From: JAVDCA01 sp035293985 | GTDB taxonomy: Bacteria; Pseudomonadota; Alphaproteobacteria; Rhizobiales; Xanthobacteraceae | Length of the DNA stretch: 64,000 nucleotides | Reading direction: 5' to 3' | Assembly: GCA_035293985.1 (NCBI GenBank) | Contig: DATGLS010000027.1 | Coordinates: 16,033 to 80,032 of the forward strand | In this document: positions 25,776 through 32,860 of the stretch, in pieces | Numbering within the stretch: the stretch's first letter is position 1 | Layout: each line of letters opens with the position of its first letter | The notes under the pieces: model-generated | Told to the model about the DNA's origin: nothing | The model's input: the letters and a program-made list of their open reading frames with translations, nothing else | Database searches by the model: none | Translations under genes and position numbers: made by a program

Positions 25776-26813
25776 ATGCGAGCTGTGAACGAACCGATCA
25801 AGACCGACGTCCTCATCATCGGGGCGGGCCCGTGCGGCCTGTTCGCGGTGTTCGAGCTCGGCCTGCTCGACATGAAGTGCCACCTGATCGACATCCTCGA
25901 CAAGCCGGGCGGCCAGTGCGCCGAGCTCTATCCCGAGAAGCCGATCTACGACATTCCCGGCATTCCGTACGTCACCGGACATGGCCTGACCGAGGCGCTG
26001 ATGAAGCAGATCGAGCCGTTCGGCCCGACCTTCCATTTCGGCGAGATGGTCGAGACGGTGGAGAAGGTCGGCGAGCCGCTGTTTCGCGTGAAGACCGACG
26101 CCGGCAAGATCTTCGAGACCAAGATCGTCGTCATCGCGGCGGGCGGGGGCTCGTTCCAGCCCAAGCGCCCGCCGGTGCCGGGCATCGAGGCGTACGAGGG
26201 CACTTCGGTGTTCTACGCGGTGCGCAAGATGGAGAATTTCCGCGACAAGCGCCTGCTCATCGTCGGCGGCGGCGACAGCGCGCTCGATTGGACGCTCAAC
26301 CTGCAGCCGGTCGCGAAGAGCGTCACGCTGATGCACCGGCGCGACCAGTTCCGCGCCGCGCCCGACAGCGTCAACAAGATGAAGGCGCTGGTGGCGGATG
26401 GCAAGATCGACTTCAAGCTCGGCCAGGTGACGTCGCTCGCCGGCGAGGCCGGCCAGCTCACCCACGCGCACGCCAAGCCCGACAAGGGCGAGCCCTACAC
26501 GATCGAATGCGACGCCATGCTGCCGTTCTTCGGGCTGACCATGAAGCTCGGCCCGATCGGCGAATGGGGCGTGAAGCTCGAGGAGGATCTGATCCCGGTC
26601 GAGACCGCATCGTTCGAGACCAACATCCCGGGCCTGTTCGCGATCGGCGACATCAACACCTATCCGGGCAAGCTCAAGCTGATCCTGTGCGGCTTCCACG
26701 AAGGCGCCCTGATGGCACAGAAGGCGTATCACTACGTCTATCCGGACAAGCGGCTCGTCTTTCAGTACACGACGTCGTCGACGAGCTTGCAGAAGAAGCT
26801 CGGGGTGAGCTGA
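25776..26813 (+). CDS. Ferredoxin-NADP reductase, thioredoxin-reductase-like type
   Basis: This 345-residue flavoprotein has an FAD-binding GAGPCGL motif near residue 15 and an NADPH-binding GGGDSALDW motif near residue 165. The C-terminal FAD contact is IGDINTYPGKLKLILCGFHEGA. The redox-active CxxC of thioredoxin reductase is absent. These features define the TrxR-like ferredoxin-NADP reductases (YumC type) common in Rhizobiales. It would reduce the ferredoxin encoded upstream. The start was moved to the ATG at 25776, which follows GAGAAGAG and precedes the conserved first strand (TDVLIIGAG). Confidence 0.9.
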   Translation: MRAVNEPIKTDVLIIGAGPCGLFAVFELGLLDMKCHLIDILDKPGGQCAELYPEKPIYDIPGIPYVTGHGLTEALMKQIEPFGPTFHFGEMVETVEKVGEPLFRVKTDAGKIFETKIVVIAAGGGSFQPKRPPVPGIEAYEGTSVFYAVRKMENFRDKRLLIVGGGDSALDWTLNLQPVAKSVTLMHRRDQFRAAPDSVNKMKALVADGKIDFKLGQVTSLAGEAGQLTHAHAKPDKGEPYTIECDAMLPFFGLTMKLGPIGEWGVKLEEDLIPVETASFETNIPGLFAIGDINTYPGKLKLILCGFHEGALMAQKAYHYVYPDKRLVFQYTTSSTSLQKKLGVS

Positions 26814-27036
26814 GGGGCGCTCGGCCGGAGGATTGCGCGGCCAACTTTGAAGCGAAGGCTCGCGACCGTGCCTTCCTGAGAGATCGTGGCCGCGAACCCA
26901 AATTGACGGTGGCCCAGAGGCACCGCTGGAAGCCGCTTCCTCCCAATCCCGATCTGCTGCGAATAGCCCCAAGTGTCATCTGGTCCGGGCCGCCTGAATG
27001 GCTCTGGCTGAGCCTGTGCGCTTTCTCGCCTACGTG

Positions 27037-27216
27037 ATGACCTATGCGACCATCGAGGAGATCGGAGTGGTTCGCCGCTACGTGGAGCTCGACAAGTTCC
27101 GCGAGGCTCTCGAACATGCGCCTGCGGGCATCACGGATAAGGGATCATGGGCTTACTGGAACGTGATGGCGGGGTGTTATCCCACGCCACCCGTGCCGAG
27201 CCGCCATATTCCATAA
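27037..27216 (+). CDS. Small hypothetical protein
   Basis: A short frame of 59 residues (72 if the upstream ATG at 26998 is used) contains TIEEIGVVRRYVELDKFREALEHAPAGI and SWAYWNVMAGCYPTPP. The mixed amphipathic sequence and non-random composition look like a real small soluble protein rather than noise, but I recognise no family. It lies between the ferredoxin reductase and the convergent SGNH hydrolase gene. About 180 bases separating it from the reductase gene hold nothing I can identify. Confidence 0.4.
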   Translation: MTYATIEEIGVVRRYVELDKFREALEHAPAGITDKGSWAYWNVMAGCYPTPPVPSRHIP

Positions 27217-27257
27217 GGCGGTTTTCGCCCGAGTGAGCGTGCATTGCGGTCGGTAGT

Positions 27258-29333
27258 CTACCGCTGCGGCGGTGGCGCCGGCGTGTATCCGTCGTCCGGG
27301 CCCAGCGCTGCCGGCGGCGCCACGGCCGGAGGGGCTTGTGGCGCCGGCTGCGCGAGCCCCGGCGCCTGCGGCTGAACCGGCGGCGGCAGCGGCGTCTCCT
27401 TCACCGGCTCGACCGCGGGGCCGAGCTTGAGGACCACGCGGGCGACGCCGAGCGCCGCGTCCGCCATAGCGGCATAGCCTTCGGCGGTCGGATGCACGGC
27501 GCCCCCGTAAACCGCGGACAGAATCCCCCACGTCGCGTCGTGCAGATCGGCGGGTTGCATGGTCGAGGGTAGGCCTTCCGGGAAGGTCATCGCCGTGAAG
27601 TAGCTGTCGTTGGCGGTGCGGATCCAGCGCGCGCGCGACGCATAGGCGCGGAATTCGCTGGCGCCGAGATCACAGGTCATCGGATCGGTCGCGCCCTCGA
27701 CCAGGTTGTTGGTGAAGCTCGTGCCGTCGCGCTTGAAGCATTCGCGGTCGAAATCGGGATCGGCGTCGGAATGGGCGCAGAAGCCGTGCTGCGCGAACGC
27801 GGCCTGGTGGGCATCGGCGAAGGCCATGCTTTCACCGGCGCCGCAACGAACGCCGGCCGCGCAGGTCGCCAGCGCCTTGATGCCGGGCAGGAACTGGTTC
27901 TGCACGAACAGCGTCGCCCTGCGCAGCCGCTCGCCGTTGACGTTGAAGGAGGGATGCACGTCGAAGCCGTCGCGCCCACCGGGGCAGAAGCCTCCGTCGG
28001 CGGCGAGCGCCGGATTGCCGTACGAGGTGAACACCACCTTGTCGAGGCTGCCGCCGAGCAGGGATTTGAGCGCCGCGCGCAGCCGCGCGAAATTTCCGGG
28101 GAGCACCTCGGTGAGCTGCGACTGCGCATCCTCGAGGGTCGAGATGATGCCGCCGCGGCGGGCGAGCAGGCGCTCGGCTGTGGAGTCGATGATCACGTCG
28201 GCGACGAGGCCGGCGAAATAGACATCATTCGCGCCGACGGTCAGAAAGACGAGATCGAGCTTGCGGCCCGGCTGCGTGCGCCGGGCGTGCTCGAGCAGCA
28301 CGCGCAGCTGGGTGATCTGGCCCGGGATCGTCGTCGGGCAGGAGCCGCCATTGTCCTCGCCGCAGTTGAGCTCGCGCGCGCGCTGGGTGCCGAACAGGCC
28401 GGTTTCGATGGTCGCGCCCGTGCAGGCGAGCGGCAGGAAGGTCACCGCGATGTGCGGGTTCTCGACCGCGAGCCCGAGCGCCGCGCGCAGCTGGTAGCTG
28501 TAGAGCGAGCGATGGCAGGCGGACGACATCCAGCGCGCGGAGAGGCGCGCCCATTCCGCCATGTTGGAGCCGCCGCCTTGGGTCGCGTCGCAGGCCTTGT
28601 CGCCGTTGAAGCCGACGCGGCCCGGCCGGAAGTAGTCCTTGCGGCCGGTGGCGAGGAAGTTGCGAAAGCAGAAGCCGTCGTCGGACAGCGCGACCGGCCG
28701 GTCGGGATCGCCTTCGCCCGACGCAATCGAGTCGCCCAGGCCCGCGATCAGCAGGTCGCGCACATCGATCGCATCGGAGGTCTGCCGCGTGACGCCGCCC
28801 GACGTGACGTCGACGGTGACTTTGGTGGTGCGGCCGTAGAGCGCGCGCAGGTTCACGGGCTCGCCGCAGCCGACGTCGAGCGTCTGCGGCGGCCCCTGCC
28901 CGTTGTCGAACGACCAGGCGCAGCTCGCGTCAGCCGGCACCGCGCCGGTGAGCCGCACGGTGACGCGATGGTCGACCGGATCGAGGTAGGATTCGCGCAC
29001 GCCATCGCGCATGCAGCTGTCGAGCACGTGGCCCGAGCCGTCGACGCACAGCCTCGTCACCATGTCGCGCGCCCAGCCGCGACCGTCGGTCTCCTGCGCG
29101 AGCGTCTGCTCGGCGGCGAGAATGGTGGTGCCGCTCTCGGCGGCGAGATGGCGGTTGAAGTCCTTCTCGTCACGAAACAGCCGGAAGCGGTTGCGCACCT
29201 CCCACGAGATGCTGACGTCGGTCGCGACCTGCGGCGGCGTGATCGGAAGCTGCGCGTGCGCGCGCCCGCCGAGGAGGCAGGGGAGGGCCAGAAACGCCAT
29301 CGCGACGAGGCGCAGGAGCATGGACTTCAACAT
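27258..29333 (-). CDS. Large exported SGNH/GDSL hydrolase
   Basis: This protein of about 691 residues has a signal peptide (hydrophobic core LLRLVAMAFLALPCLLGG, ending RAHAQ). The SGNH blocks are block I GLGDSIASGEG (nucleophile Ser), block III TVGANDVYF and block V VHPTAEGY with the catalytic His. A beta-rich domain of about 190 residues precedes the catalytic part and a Pro-rich tail of 70 residues ends it. Several cysteines suggest disulfides. It probably removes acyl or acetyl esters from a glycan or lipid outside the cytoplasm. Several in-phase start codons sit in a degenerate repeat, and the one at 29333 is a choice among equals. Confidence 0.78.
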   Translation of the reverse strand: MLKSMLLRLVAMAFLALPCLLGGRAHAQLPITPPQVATDVSISWEVRNRFRLFRDEKDFNRHLAAESGTTILAAEQTLAQETDGRGWARDMVTRLCVDGSGHVLDSCMRDGVRESYLDPVDHRVTVRLTGAVPADASCAWSFDNGQGPPQTLDVGCGEPVNLRALYGRTTKVTVDVTSGGVTRQTSDAIDVRDLLIAGLGDSIASGEGDPDRPVALSDDGFCFRNFLATGRKDYFRPGRVGFNGDKACDATQGGGSNMAEWARLSARWMSSACHRSLYSYQLRAALGLAVENPHIAVTFLPLACTGATIETGLFGTQRARELNCGEDNGGSCPTTIPGQITQLRVLLEHARRTQPGRKLDLVFLTVGANDVYFAGLVADVIIDSTAERLLARRGGIISTLEDAQSQLTEVLPGNFARLRAALKSLLGGSLDKVVFTSYGNPALAADGGFCPGGRDGFDVHPSFNVNGERLRRATLFVQNQFLPGIKALATCAAGVRCGAGESMAFADAHQAAFAQHGFCAHSDADPDFDRECFKRDGTSFTNNLVEGATDPMTCDLGASEFRAYASRARWIRTANDSYFTAMTFPEGLPSTMQPADLHDATWGILSAVYGGAVHPTAEGYAAMADAALGVARVVLKLGPAVEPVKETPLPPPVQPQAPGLAQPAPQAPPAVAPPAALGPDDGYTPAPPPQR

Positions 29334-29361
29334 GGACACTTCAACATGGAGACTTCAACAT
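29319..29361. repeat. Degenerate 12-14 bp repeat around the SGNH hydrolase start
   Basis: Minus-strand ATG codons recur at 29321, 29333, 29347 and 29361 within repeated CTTCAACATGGA units (plus-strand reading). Spacings of 12, 14 and 14 bases mean that only the inner two ATGs, plus a GTG at 29339, are in frame. No Shine-Dalgarno sequence is evident. Confidence 0.6.
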
Positions 29362-29400
29362 CGCGGCACCGCGGGATGCCCGGAGGTTGAGCACCCAACC

Positions 29401-29414
29401 TGATCAATTGATCA
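29401..29414. promoter_or_regulatory. Perfect palindrome in divergent intergenic region
   Basis: TGATCAATTGATCA is a perfect 14-bp palindrome situated about 70 bases from the SGNH hydrolase start and 180 bases from the next gene on the other strand. It is AT-rich against a GC-rich background and has the form of a dimeric repressor site. The regulator is unknown. Confidence 0.4.
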
Positions 29415-29591
29415 ACCGGCTATGCGCGGCAAGATCACGGCAAGAGCATGACGCGCAAGCGCAAAAGAAGAGCGGCGGCGCGCAATTCTGCATGCCGCGC
29501 CCTGATTTTGCTGATCCTGCAGGCGCTACTCCCGCGCGCCGCACGGGCGGTGTATGGTCGCAACGATCGCCACCGGATCGAGCCGCTTGCC

Positions 29592-30119
29592 ATGCGCCCA
29601 TTGCTCGTATTCGTCGCCGCCGCGGCGGCACTCGCCGCGACGCCGGCTGCCGCCGAGACCTGTCATGCCTTCGAAGGCCAGTTCGCCAAGACACGCATCT
29701 GCGTGAGCTCGGTCCTGGCGTCGCAGGCGGGCAATACGTATGGACCCGATCATCTGCTTGCCACGGGCGACGGCGCCTGGTGCGAGGGCGTCGCGGGGCC
29801 GGGCATCGGGCAGACCGTCACGCTGCACCAGGATCCGCCGCAAGTCATGCGCACGATCATGGTCATGGGCGGCTATAGCAAATCGGACGAGACCTATCGC
29901 AACAACGGGCGCGTCAAGAAGGCGCTGATCGAGACGGACCGCGGGTCCAAGCGGATCGTCACCCTCAAGGACGTGCGTGAAAGCCAGGACATCATCATTC
30001 CCAAAGCGAAGATCGCCTGGGTGAAGCTCACGATCCTGGAGGTCTATCCGGGCGCGCGCGGCAGCGACACCTGCATGAGCGAGTTTCTCACCAATCTGGA
30101 AGAGTTCGCGAACGAGTGA
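29592..30119 (+). CDS. Exported protein with NADase-type glycan-binding-like domain
   Basis: This 175-residue protein has a signal peptide (residues 1-22, ending TPAAAET). It is followed by one domain with VSSVLASQAGNTYGPDHLLATGDGAWCEGV, MVMGGYSKSDETYRNNGRVKKALIE and ILEVYPGARGSDTC. This pattern resembles discoidin/F5-8-type domains annotated as 'NADase-type glycan-binding'. Four cysteines could form two disulfides. It presumably binds carbohydrate outside the cytoplasm. The start at 29592 was chosen because it opens the signal peptide; longer frames upstream look non-coding. It diverges from the SGNH hydrolase, which may share a glycan target. Confidence 0.7.
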   Translation: MRPLLVFVAAAAALAATPAAAETCHAFEGQFAKTRICVSSVLASQAGNTYGPDHLLATGDGAWCEGVAGPGIGQTVTLHQDPPQVMRTIMVMGGYSKSDETYRNNGRVKKALIETDRGSKRIVTLKDVRESQDIIIPKAKIAWVKLTILEVYPGARGSDTCMSEFLTNLEEFANE

Positions 30120-30127
30120 GGGAAAGA

Positions 30128-30198
30128 GCGAATAGCGAGTGGCGCATAGCGGATAGATGAGATCGACTTCTATTCGCTATTGCCTATTCGTTACTCGC
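30128..30198. repeat. Long imperfect inverted repeat (GCGAATAG type)
   Basis: Arms of 29 bases at 30128-30156 and 30170-30198 pair with about 21 Watson-Crick matches plus several G-U pairs around a 13-base loop. Each arm is built of GAATAGCGA-like units. It lies between two convergent genes and ends two bases before the stop codon at 30200, so it may terminate or stabilise both transcripts. Confidence 0.65.
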
Positions 30199-30199
30199 T

Positions 30200-31171
30200 T
30201 TACTTTTTCAGTCCCGCCTCGCGCGCGACCTCGTCCCAGCGCGCCATCTCGCTGGTGATGTAGCGGCCGAACTCGTCCGGCGTGCCGCCGATGAGCGTGA
30301 TGCCCTGCGGGCTCAGCGCCTTGACGACGGCGTCGGTCTTGATCGCCTCGTTGGCGGCGGCGGCGATCTTGTCGATCACGGCGCGCGGCGTGCCGGCGGG
30401 CGCGACGAGGCCGAACCACAGGCCGGTGTTGAAGCCGGGCAGGCCCGCTTCCGCCATGGTCGGAACGTCGGGCGCGATCGCGATACGCTTCGACTCGGTG
30501 GCGGCGAGCGCCACGAGCTTGCCCTCGTGCACCATCTGGACCACGGTCGAGGCCGGCGTGAACACGAGGTCGACGCGGCCGGCGAGCAGGTCGGTGATCG
30601 CCTGCGCGCTGCCCGCATAGGGCACGTGCACCATCTTCACGCCGGTCAGCACCTTGAACAGCTCGGCCGACAGATGCGTGCCGGTGTTGACGCCGGATGA
30701 GCCGAACGTGAGCCCCTGGGGCTTGGATTTGCCCAATGCGATCAGCTCCTGCACGTTCTTCACCCCGAGCGAGGGGTTGACCACCAGCAGGTTGGGGATG
30801 GTCGAGACGAGCACGACCGGCGCGAAATCCTTGGCGTAGTCGAAGTTGAGATGCGACAGCACCGCGGCGTTGATCGGTTGCGAGATGGTGGAGAGAAAGA
30901 GGGTGTAGCCGTCCTTCGCCGAATGGGCGACGTACTCGGCCGCAATGCTCGATCCGGCGCCGGTCTTGTTCTCGACGACGATCTGCTGGCCGAGCAGCTC
31001 GCTCATGCGCGCGCCGACCACGCGTGCCGTGATGTCGGCGCCGGATCCCGGACCGAATCCGACGACGATGCGGATCGGGCGCGTGGGAAAATCATCGGCG
31101 CCCGCGGCGCCGGCGGACAAGCCGGCCATTGCGCACATGATCCAACACGCCGCCAGTGCGAGCCGCCGCAT
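30200..31171 (-). CDS. Bug/TctC-type tripartite tricarboxylate transporter receptor
   Basis: This 323-residue periplasmic binding protein has a signal peptide (residues 1-26) and the conserved N-terminus FPTRPIRIVVGFGPGSGADITARVV. Later segments are GAGSSIAAEYVAHSAKDGYTL, VPYAGSAQAITDLLAGRVD and the APAGTP hinge. Bug proteins bind carboxylates or related organic acids and deliver them to TctAB permeases or signal their presence. No TctA or TctB gene adjoins it, as is usual for this expanded family. The start is fixed by GGGAGGG seven bases upstream of the ATG at 31171. Confidence 0.88.
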   Translation of the reverse strand: MRRLALAACWIMCAMAGLSAGAAGADDFPTRPIRIVVGFGPGSGADITARVVGARMSELLGQQIVVENKTGAGSSIAAEYVAHSAKDGYTLFLSTISQPINAAVLSHLNFDYAKDFAPVVLVSTIPNLLVVNPSLGVKNVQELIALGKSKPQGLTFGSSGVNTGTHLSAELFKVLTGVKMVHVPYAGSAQAITDLLAGRVDLVFTPASTVVQMVHEGKLVALAATESKRIAIAPDVPTMAEAGLPGFNTGLWFGLVAPAGTPRAVIDKIAAAANEAIKTDAVVKALSPQGITLIGGTPDEFGRYITSEMARWDEVAREAGLKK

Positions 31172-31300
31172 CGTCCACCCTCCCAAAGCTGTCCAGGAAT
31201 TATCGTTGCCGTTTGTCTACGCCGAACCCGCCCATGTGGCCAGTATCGGCCCCTCGCGCCGCCGTGCGATAGCGCCCACATGTACAACGGAGGCTATCCC

Positions 31301-32185
31301 ATGTCAGACAATCCAACCCTGGGGCCCTTGGTCGCGCTGTCCGATCATGCGGCCGCGCTCGTCGAGCGGGTCGCGGGCGCGACCGTCGCGGTGCGCGCCG
31401 GGCGCGCGTGGTCGAGCGGCATCCACTGGCGCTCGGGCGTGATCGTGACCGCCGAGGAGGTGCTCGAGCGCGACGACGACATCAAGGTCGTGCTGCCCGG
31501 CGGCCGCGAGGTCGTGGCGACGCTCGCGGGCCGCGATCCGACGACCGACGTCGCGGTGCTGCGCTTCCAGCCCGATGGTCTGGCGGTCGCCGAGATCGCC
31601 GAAAGCGGGTCGCTCCGGCCCGGACACATCGTGCTCGCGGTCGGCAATCATGCCGGCGCGCCGGTTGCCAATCTCGGCAGCGTCGCCTTCGTCGGTCCTG
31701 CCTGGATGAGCCAGCGCGGCGGCACGATCGACACGCTGCTGCGCCTCGACCTCACGCTCAGCCCGGCCGCCGAGGGCGGCGCGCTCGCCGATGCGCATGG
31801 CCGCGTGCTCGGCATGGTGGTGGCGGGGCCGCGCGGCCGGGTGTTGGCGATCCCGCGCCCGACCATCGACCGCGCCGTGGATGCGCTGCTCGCCAAAGGC
31901 TACGTGGGCCGCGGCTATCTCGGCGCAGGATTACAGCCGATCCGCTCGCGCGAGCGCGGGGGCGTGCTCGTCGCCAGCATCGATCCGGACGGGCCGGCAG
32001 CTCGCGCCGGGCTGATCGTCGGCGACATCGTGACGGCGTGGAACGCGACGCCGATCGGCCGCGTGCGCGAGATCATGCGCCTGCTCGGCCCGGACAGCGT
32101 CGGCACCTCGGTCGACCTCGCGCTGTCGCGCGGCGGCGCGCCGGCGGCGCTCAAGGTCGTGATCGGCGAGCGGCCGCGCCACTGA
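31301..32185 (+). CDS. Degenerate HtrA/DegP-like protein with PDZ domain (probably inactive)
   Basis: This 294-residue protein has a trypsin-like domain and a C-terminal PDZ domain (from about residue 205; GRGYLGAGLQPI, then AARAGLIVGDIV). The catalytic His position reads TAEEV (50-54) in place of TNxHV and the catalytic Ser position reads PAAEGGAL (155-162) in place of GNSGGPL. Only the Asp of DPTTDVAVLR (D83) remains. There is no signal peptide, so it is cytosolic. It is more likely a peptide-binding or scaffold protein than a protease. The start follows CGGAGG by eight bases. The LuxR-type regulator gene begins 14 bases after its stop, so the two are probably co-transcribed. Confidence 0.8.
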   Translation: MSDNPTLGPLVALSDHAAALVERVAGATVAVRAGRAWSSGIHWRSGVIVTAEEVLERDDDIKVVLPGGREVVATLAGRDPTTDVAVLRFQPDGLAVAEIAESGSLRPGHIVLAVGNHAGAPVANLGSVAFVGPAWMSQRGGTIDTLLRLDLTLSPAAEGGALADAHGRVLGMVVAGPRGRVLAIPRPTIDRAVDALLAKGYVGRGYLGAGLQPIRSRERGGVLVASIDPDGPAARAGLIVGDIVTAWNATPIGRVREIMRLLGPDSVGTSVDLALSRGGAPAALKVVIGERPRH

Positions 32186-32199
32186 GGCCGAGCTCGCCC

Positions 32200-32853
32200 G
32201 TGACGCTCGCAGCCACATCGCAATCATCAGGTGCCGCACCGGGTGCGGCGCCTGCCGCCGCGGCGGTGGCGATCTGCTCGGCCGATCCCGCGCTGCGCGC
32301 CCGCGTCGTCCGGATGGCGGAGGCCGATGCCGGTCTCACCGTCGTGGGCGCCGTCGCCGATGCGCCGGCGCTCACGCGGCTGCTCGACCGCCACGGCATC
32401 GATCTCGTGCTGGTGGACACGCCGCAGGCGGAGCAGCTGCGGCGATGGTGCCGCCGCGCCGCGGTCATCGCGCTCGCCGAGGCGACGGCGTCCGATGCCG
32501 CTGACTTGCTGCGCGCCGGCGCCCGCGCCGTGCTGCCGCGCACGGCAGACGCAGCCGACGTCGCGATCGCGCTGGCGGCGATGCGGCGTAGCCTCTGCGT
32601 GCTCCCGCACGACCTCATGCGCGAGGCGCCGCCCGCGCCCGCGGCGGCGGGCGAGACGGCGCTCACCGCACGCGAGCTCGACGTGCTCGGCGCGCTCGCC
32701 GATGGTCTGTCGAACAAGGCGATCGCGCGACGCCTCGGCATCTCGTTCCATACAGTCAAGTTCCACGTCGCCGGCATTCTCGCCAAGCTCGACGCGGACA
32801 GCCGCACCGAGGCGGTCGCCAAGGCGGCGCAGCGCGGGCTGGTGATGCTATGA
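32200..32853 (+). CDS. LuxR/NarL-type response regulator with degenerate receiver
   Basis: This 217-residue protein starts with a receiver-like fold (VAICSADPALRARVVRMAEAD, then DLVLVDTPQ). The acidic pair normally preceding the phosphorylated Asp is reduced to SAD, so phosphorylation may be lost. The C-terminal LuxR helix-turn-helix is intact: LTARELDVLGALADGLSNKAIARRLGISFHTVKFHV. It is preceded by the degenerate HtrA gene and followed 7 bases later by the MFS-TetR fusion gene, so all three are probably one transcript. Start is GTG. It may respond to a partner protein rather than a kinase. Confidence 0.82.
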   Translation: MTLAATSQSSGAAPGAAPAAAAVAICSADPALRARVVRMAEADAGLTVVGAVADAPALTRLLDRHGIDLVLVDTPQAEQLRRWCRRAAVIALAEATASDAADLLRAGARAVLPRTADAADVAIALAAMRRSLCVLPHDLMREAPPAPAAAGETALTARELDVLGALADGLSNKAIARRLGISFHTVKFHVAGILAKLDADSRTEAVAKAAQRGLVML

Positions 32854-32860
32854 TCGGGCC

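Noticed and set aside
26817..26997. Possible gene fragment after the ferredoxin reductase
   Set aside because: No frame carries a start with a ribosome site or a recognisable motif; it is treated as plain intergenic sequence.
27771..29390. A 539-codon plus-strand frame opposite the SGNH hydrolase
   Set aside because: Shadow composition and no motifs, against complete SGNH blocks and a signal peptide on the other strand.
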